From NCBI GenBank assembly GCA_002791075.1, contig PFWI01000058.1, positions 1 through 6,673 of the forward strand: a stretch of DNA of 6,673 nucleotides. The letters are read 5' to 3'. A program made the translations under genes and the position numbers. This document shows, one piece after another, positions 4,937-6,673 of the stretch (position 1 is the stretch's first letter; each line of letters opens with the position of its first letter). This DNA comes from a bacterium (Candidatus Ratteibacteria) CG_4_9_14_3_um_filter_41_21 (lineage in GTDB: Bacteria > Ratteibacteria > UBA8468). The notes below the pieces were generated by a model. The model was not told the origin of the DNA, made no database searches, and saw nothing but the letters and a program-made list of their open reading frames with translations.

Positions 4937-5872
4937 ATGGCAATAAAGATAGAATTTAATAATCCTTTTTCCGCCGAAGGCAACTGGTATAAAGGCAACC
5001 TGCATACTCACACTGACAATTCTGATGGAGAACTTTCTCCCCGAGAAGTAATTTCTCTATATCACCGGAGAGGATATAAGATCCTTTCTCTTACCGACCA
5101 TTATAAGTTGACTTACGGAGAAGAACTAAAAAAAGAAGGTATCTGTTTAATACCCGGGGAGGAAATAGACGGCGGGCAGTCTGCCGCAGGCACTTCATTT
5201 CACATAGTTGCATTGAACATAACCAAGGAAATAACATTTGCCAATAAAGAGGAAATAACCGCCCAGGAAATTATTAATCGTATCAAAGCAGAAAACGGAG
5301 AAGCTCTTATCGCTCATCCCTATTGGTCAGGACTAACCCTTCACGATATCCTGCCTCTTGAAGGATATTTAGGAATAGAAGTTTTTAACAGTACTTGCCT
5401 TAATAGTATCGGCAAGGGTGAATCCTCGGTGCATTGGGATAATCTTTTAGCCAAAGGTAAACGAATTTCTGGCTTTGCAACCGATGATACTCACGGTTAC
5501 TCTGAGCAACAATATCATCCGATGGATATGGGAAAAGGCTGGATAATGGTAAAGGCAATTTCATTAAACAGAGAAACAATAATGGACTCAATTAAGAAGG
5601 GGTTATTTTATGCCTCCTGCGGTCCCGGTATCAAAAATCTCTCGATAGAAAAAGAGATAATTAAAGTCGAGACATCACCCGTCTCCTCCATTACTTTTAT
5701 CGCTTCTGCATCTCAGGGAGGAAGAATAAGCACCTCCTCTACTCTAACTCAGGCGGAATACGAAATTAGAGGTGGAGAAAAATATATCCGGATAGAATGT
5801 GCGGATAATAGAGGAAGGAAAGCCTGGACCAGTCCCTTATTTCTGACGAATCAAAGCGGGGAATATTTTTAA
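4937..5872 (+). CDS. PHP-domain metallohydrolase, CehA/McbA-like
   Basis: This 311-residue protein has a polymerase-and-histidinol-phosphatase (PHP) fold that should bind a two- or three-metal centre and hydrolyse a phosphoester or other ester. Metal-ligand motifs are all present: HTHTDNSDG (23-31), TDH (53-55), PGEEI (73-77), FHIVALN (88-94), AHPYW (126-130) and DDTHG (183-187). The N-terminal PHP domain ends near residue 230 (YASCGPG). It is followed by a small beta-rich tail (about 235-303, ending RGRKAWTSPLFL), an arrangement seen in the CehA/McbA family, which includes carbamate-insecticide hydrolases. The native substrate here is unknown. No signal peptide is visible, so it is probably cytoplasmic. 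The start is fixed by the promoter and the lack of another Met before the HTH motif, but there is no good ribosome site. Its stop codon directly abuts that of the convergent ABC permease. Confidence 0.9.
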   Translation: MAIKIEFNNPFSAEGNWYKGNLHTHTDNSDGELSPREVISLYHRRGYKILSLTDHYKLTYGEELKKEGICLIPGEEIDGGQSAAGTSFHIVALNITKEITFANKEEITAQEIINRIKAENGEALIAHPYWSGLTLHDILPLEGYLGIEVFNSTCLNSIGKGESSVHWDNLLAKGKRISGFATDDTHGYSEQQYHPMDMGKGWIMVKAISLNRETIMDSIKKGLFYASCGPGIKNLSIEKEIIKVETSPVSSITFIASASQGGRISTSSTLTQAEYEIRGGEKYIRIECADNRGRKAWTSPLFLTNQSGEYF

Positions 5873-6673
5873 TTACTGATAGCGCAGAGCTTCCACCGGG
5901 TCAAGAGAAGAGGCTTTTTGAGCCGGGTATAGTCCGAAAAACAGCCCGATAATTGAGGAGAAAAGAAAAGGAAGGATAACTGCGCTAATCGGGATGGTGA
6001 AGACCCATTTGCCCAAAATAGAGATAATTTTAGCGATTAAGATTCCGAAAATAATCCCGCAAAATCCCCCCACCAAACTTAAAACTACGGATTCTACTAA
6101 AAATTGAGCCAGGATATCTTTCTTTCTTGCTCCTACCGCCTTCCTGATTCCTATCTCCCGATACCTTTCGGTCACCGAAACCAGCATAATATTCATAATG
6201 CCAATCCCCCCCACTAAAAGAGAGATTCCCGCAATGGCGGCTAAAAGGATAGTAAATGTTCTACTTACCTGGTTCATTGTTTCCAGCATCTCTTCCTGGC
6301 TTCTTACCCGAAAATCTTCCACGCCTTGATGTCTTTGTAAAAGACCTTTTTCGATCAGGGGTACTAAACTCTTAGCCTTTTCCGCATCAGCAGTCTGGAT
6401 AATTATTGTGCGGACTCTTTCACTCCCGGTTAATCTTTTATAGGCCGTAGAATCGGGAATATAGACCTGCTGGTCAAAATCATAATGAAACATTTCTCCC
6501 TTCGGAGAAAGAACGCCACAGACCGTAAAGTAGTGGCTGTTTATATTTATTTTTTTTCCTATCGCTTCTTGCCCGGGGAAGAGTTCGCCAGCTACGTTAC
6601 TTCCCAAGACCGCTACTTTCAACCAGCGGGCAGTGTCTGAAGAGGTAAAAAATTTGCCTTTTTCGAGCTCCAA
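5873..6673 (-). CDS. MacB/FtsX-family ABC transporter permease, 5' part outside the window
   Basis: These are the C-terminal 266 residues of a MacB-type permease, an inner-membrane ABC subunit that in Gram-negative bacteria works with a periplasmic adaptor and an outer-membrane channel to export lipoproteins, peptides or drugs. The visible part starts inside the large periplasmic domain (VAVLGSNVAGELFPGQEAIGK, about 20-40, then a beta-strand segment FTVCGVLSPKG). It continues with the second membrane helix (about 141-165), the cytoplasmic signature TERYREIGIRKAVGARKKDIL (168-188) and two more helices (191-217, 230-249), ending in the characteristic LDPVEALRYQ. The frame is open at the right edge, and the first codon there is an internal leucine codon, not a start. 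The N-terminal helix and any ATPase partner lie outside. The exported substrate cannot be inferred. Confidence 0.92.
   Translation of the reverse strand: MELEKGKFFTSSDTARWLKVAVLGSNVAGELFPGQEAIGKKININSHYFTVCGVLSPKGEMFHYDFDQQVYIPDSTAYKRLTGSERVRTIIIQTADAEKAKSLVPLIEKGLLQRHQGVEDFRVRSQEEMLETMNQVSRTFTILLAAIAGISLLVGGIGIMNIMLVSVTERYREIGIRKAVGARKKDILAQFLVESVVLSLVGGFCGIIFGILIAKIISILGKWVFTIPISAVILPFLFSSIIGLFFGLYPAQKASSLDPVEALRYQ

Overview
The window is 6,673 bases of AT-leaning chromosomal bacterial DNA that looks like core or housekeeping sequence rather than a mobile island. It holds eight protein genes, of which one is cut at each edge, two tRNA genes and two elaborate intergenic repeat elements. A type IV prepilin peptidase and a MacB/FtsX-type ABC permease suggest a didermic (Gram-negative type) bacterium. 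Neither tRNA gene encodes its 3' CCA. Overlapping small operons, palindromic intergenic repeats and the mixed gene content resemble genomes of uncultured candidate-phylum bacteria. That placement is an impression only; the sequence alone does not fix the phylum.

Layout. Bases 1-1752 (minus strand) form a tightly overlapping three-gene unit, transcribed right to left: pcm (protein L-isoaspartate methyltransferase), a small membrane protein of the COG2426 / small multi-drug export family, and nnrE (NAD(P)HX epimerase, running off the left edge). Bases 1753-1960 hold a nested palindromic repeat. Bases 1961-2647 (minus) encode a family 2 glycosyltransferase of the polyprenyl-phosphate sugar transferase type. 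Bases 2648-2834 hold a second nested palindromic repeat with two tandem hairpins. Bases 2835-4600 (minus) hold the prepilin peptidase gene and, overlapping its start by 4 bases, an upstream aldo/keto reductase gene. Upstream of those are tRNA-Glu and tRNA-Lys (4660-4830), with a good -10 box ahead of tRNA-Lys. A divergent plus-strand promoter drives a PHP-domain metallohydrolase gene (4937-5872). This gene meets, tail to tail with no spacer, the 3' part of an ABC transporter permease gene (5873-6673, minus), which enters from the right edge.

How the genes fit together. Pcm and NnrE both repair spontaneous chemical damage, to protein aspartyl/asparaginyl residues and to hydrated NAD(P)H respectively, so the left operon reads as a damage-repair unit carrying a small membrane protein. 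The other genes have no obvious shared pathway. I found no CRISPR array, transposase, integrase, toxin-antitoxin pair or defence system. The least explained parts of the window are the two nested repeat elements that bracket the glycosyltransferase gene, an unusual C at position 33 of the tRNA-Glu, and the very short leader predicted for the PHP gene.
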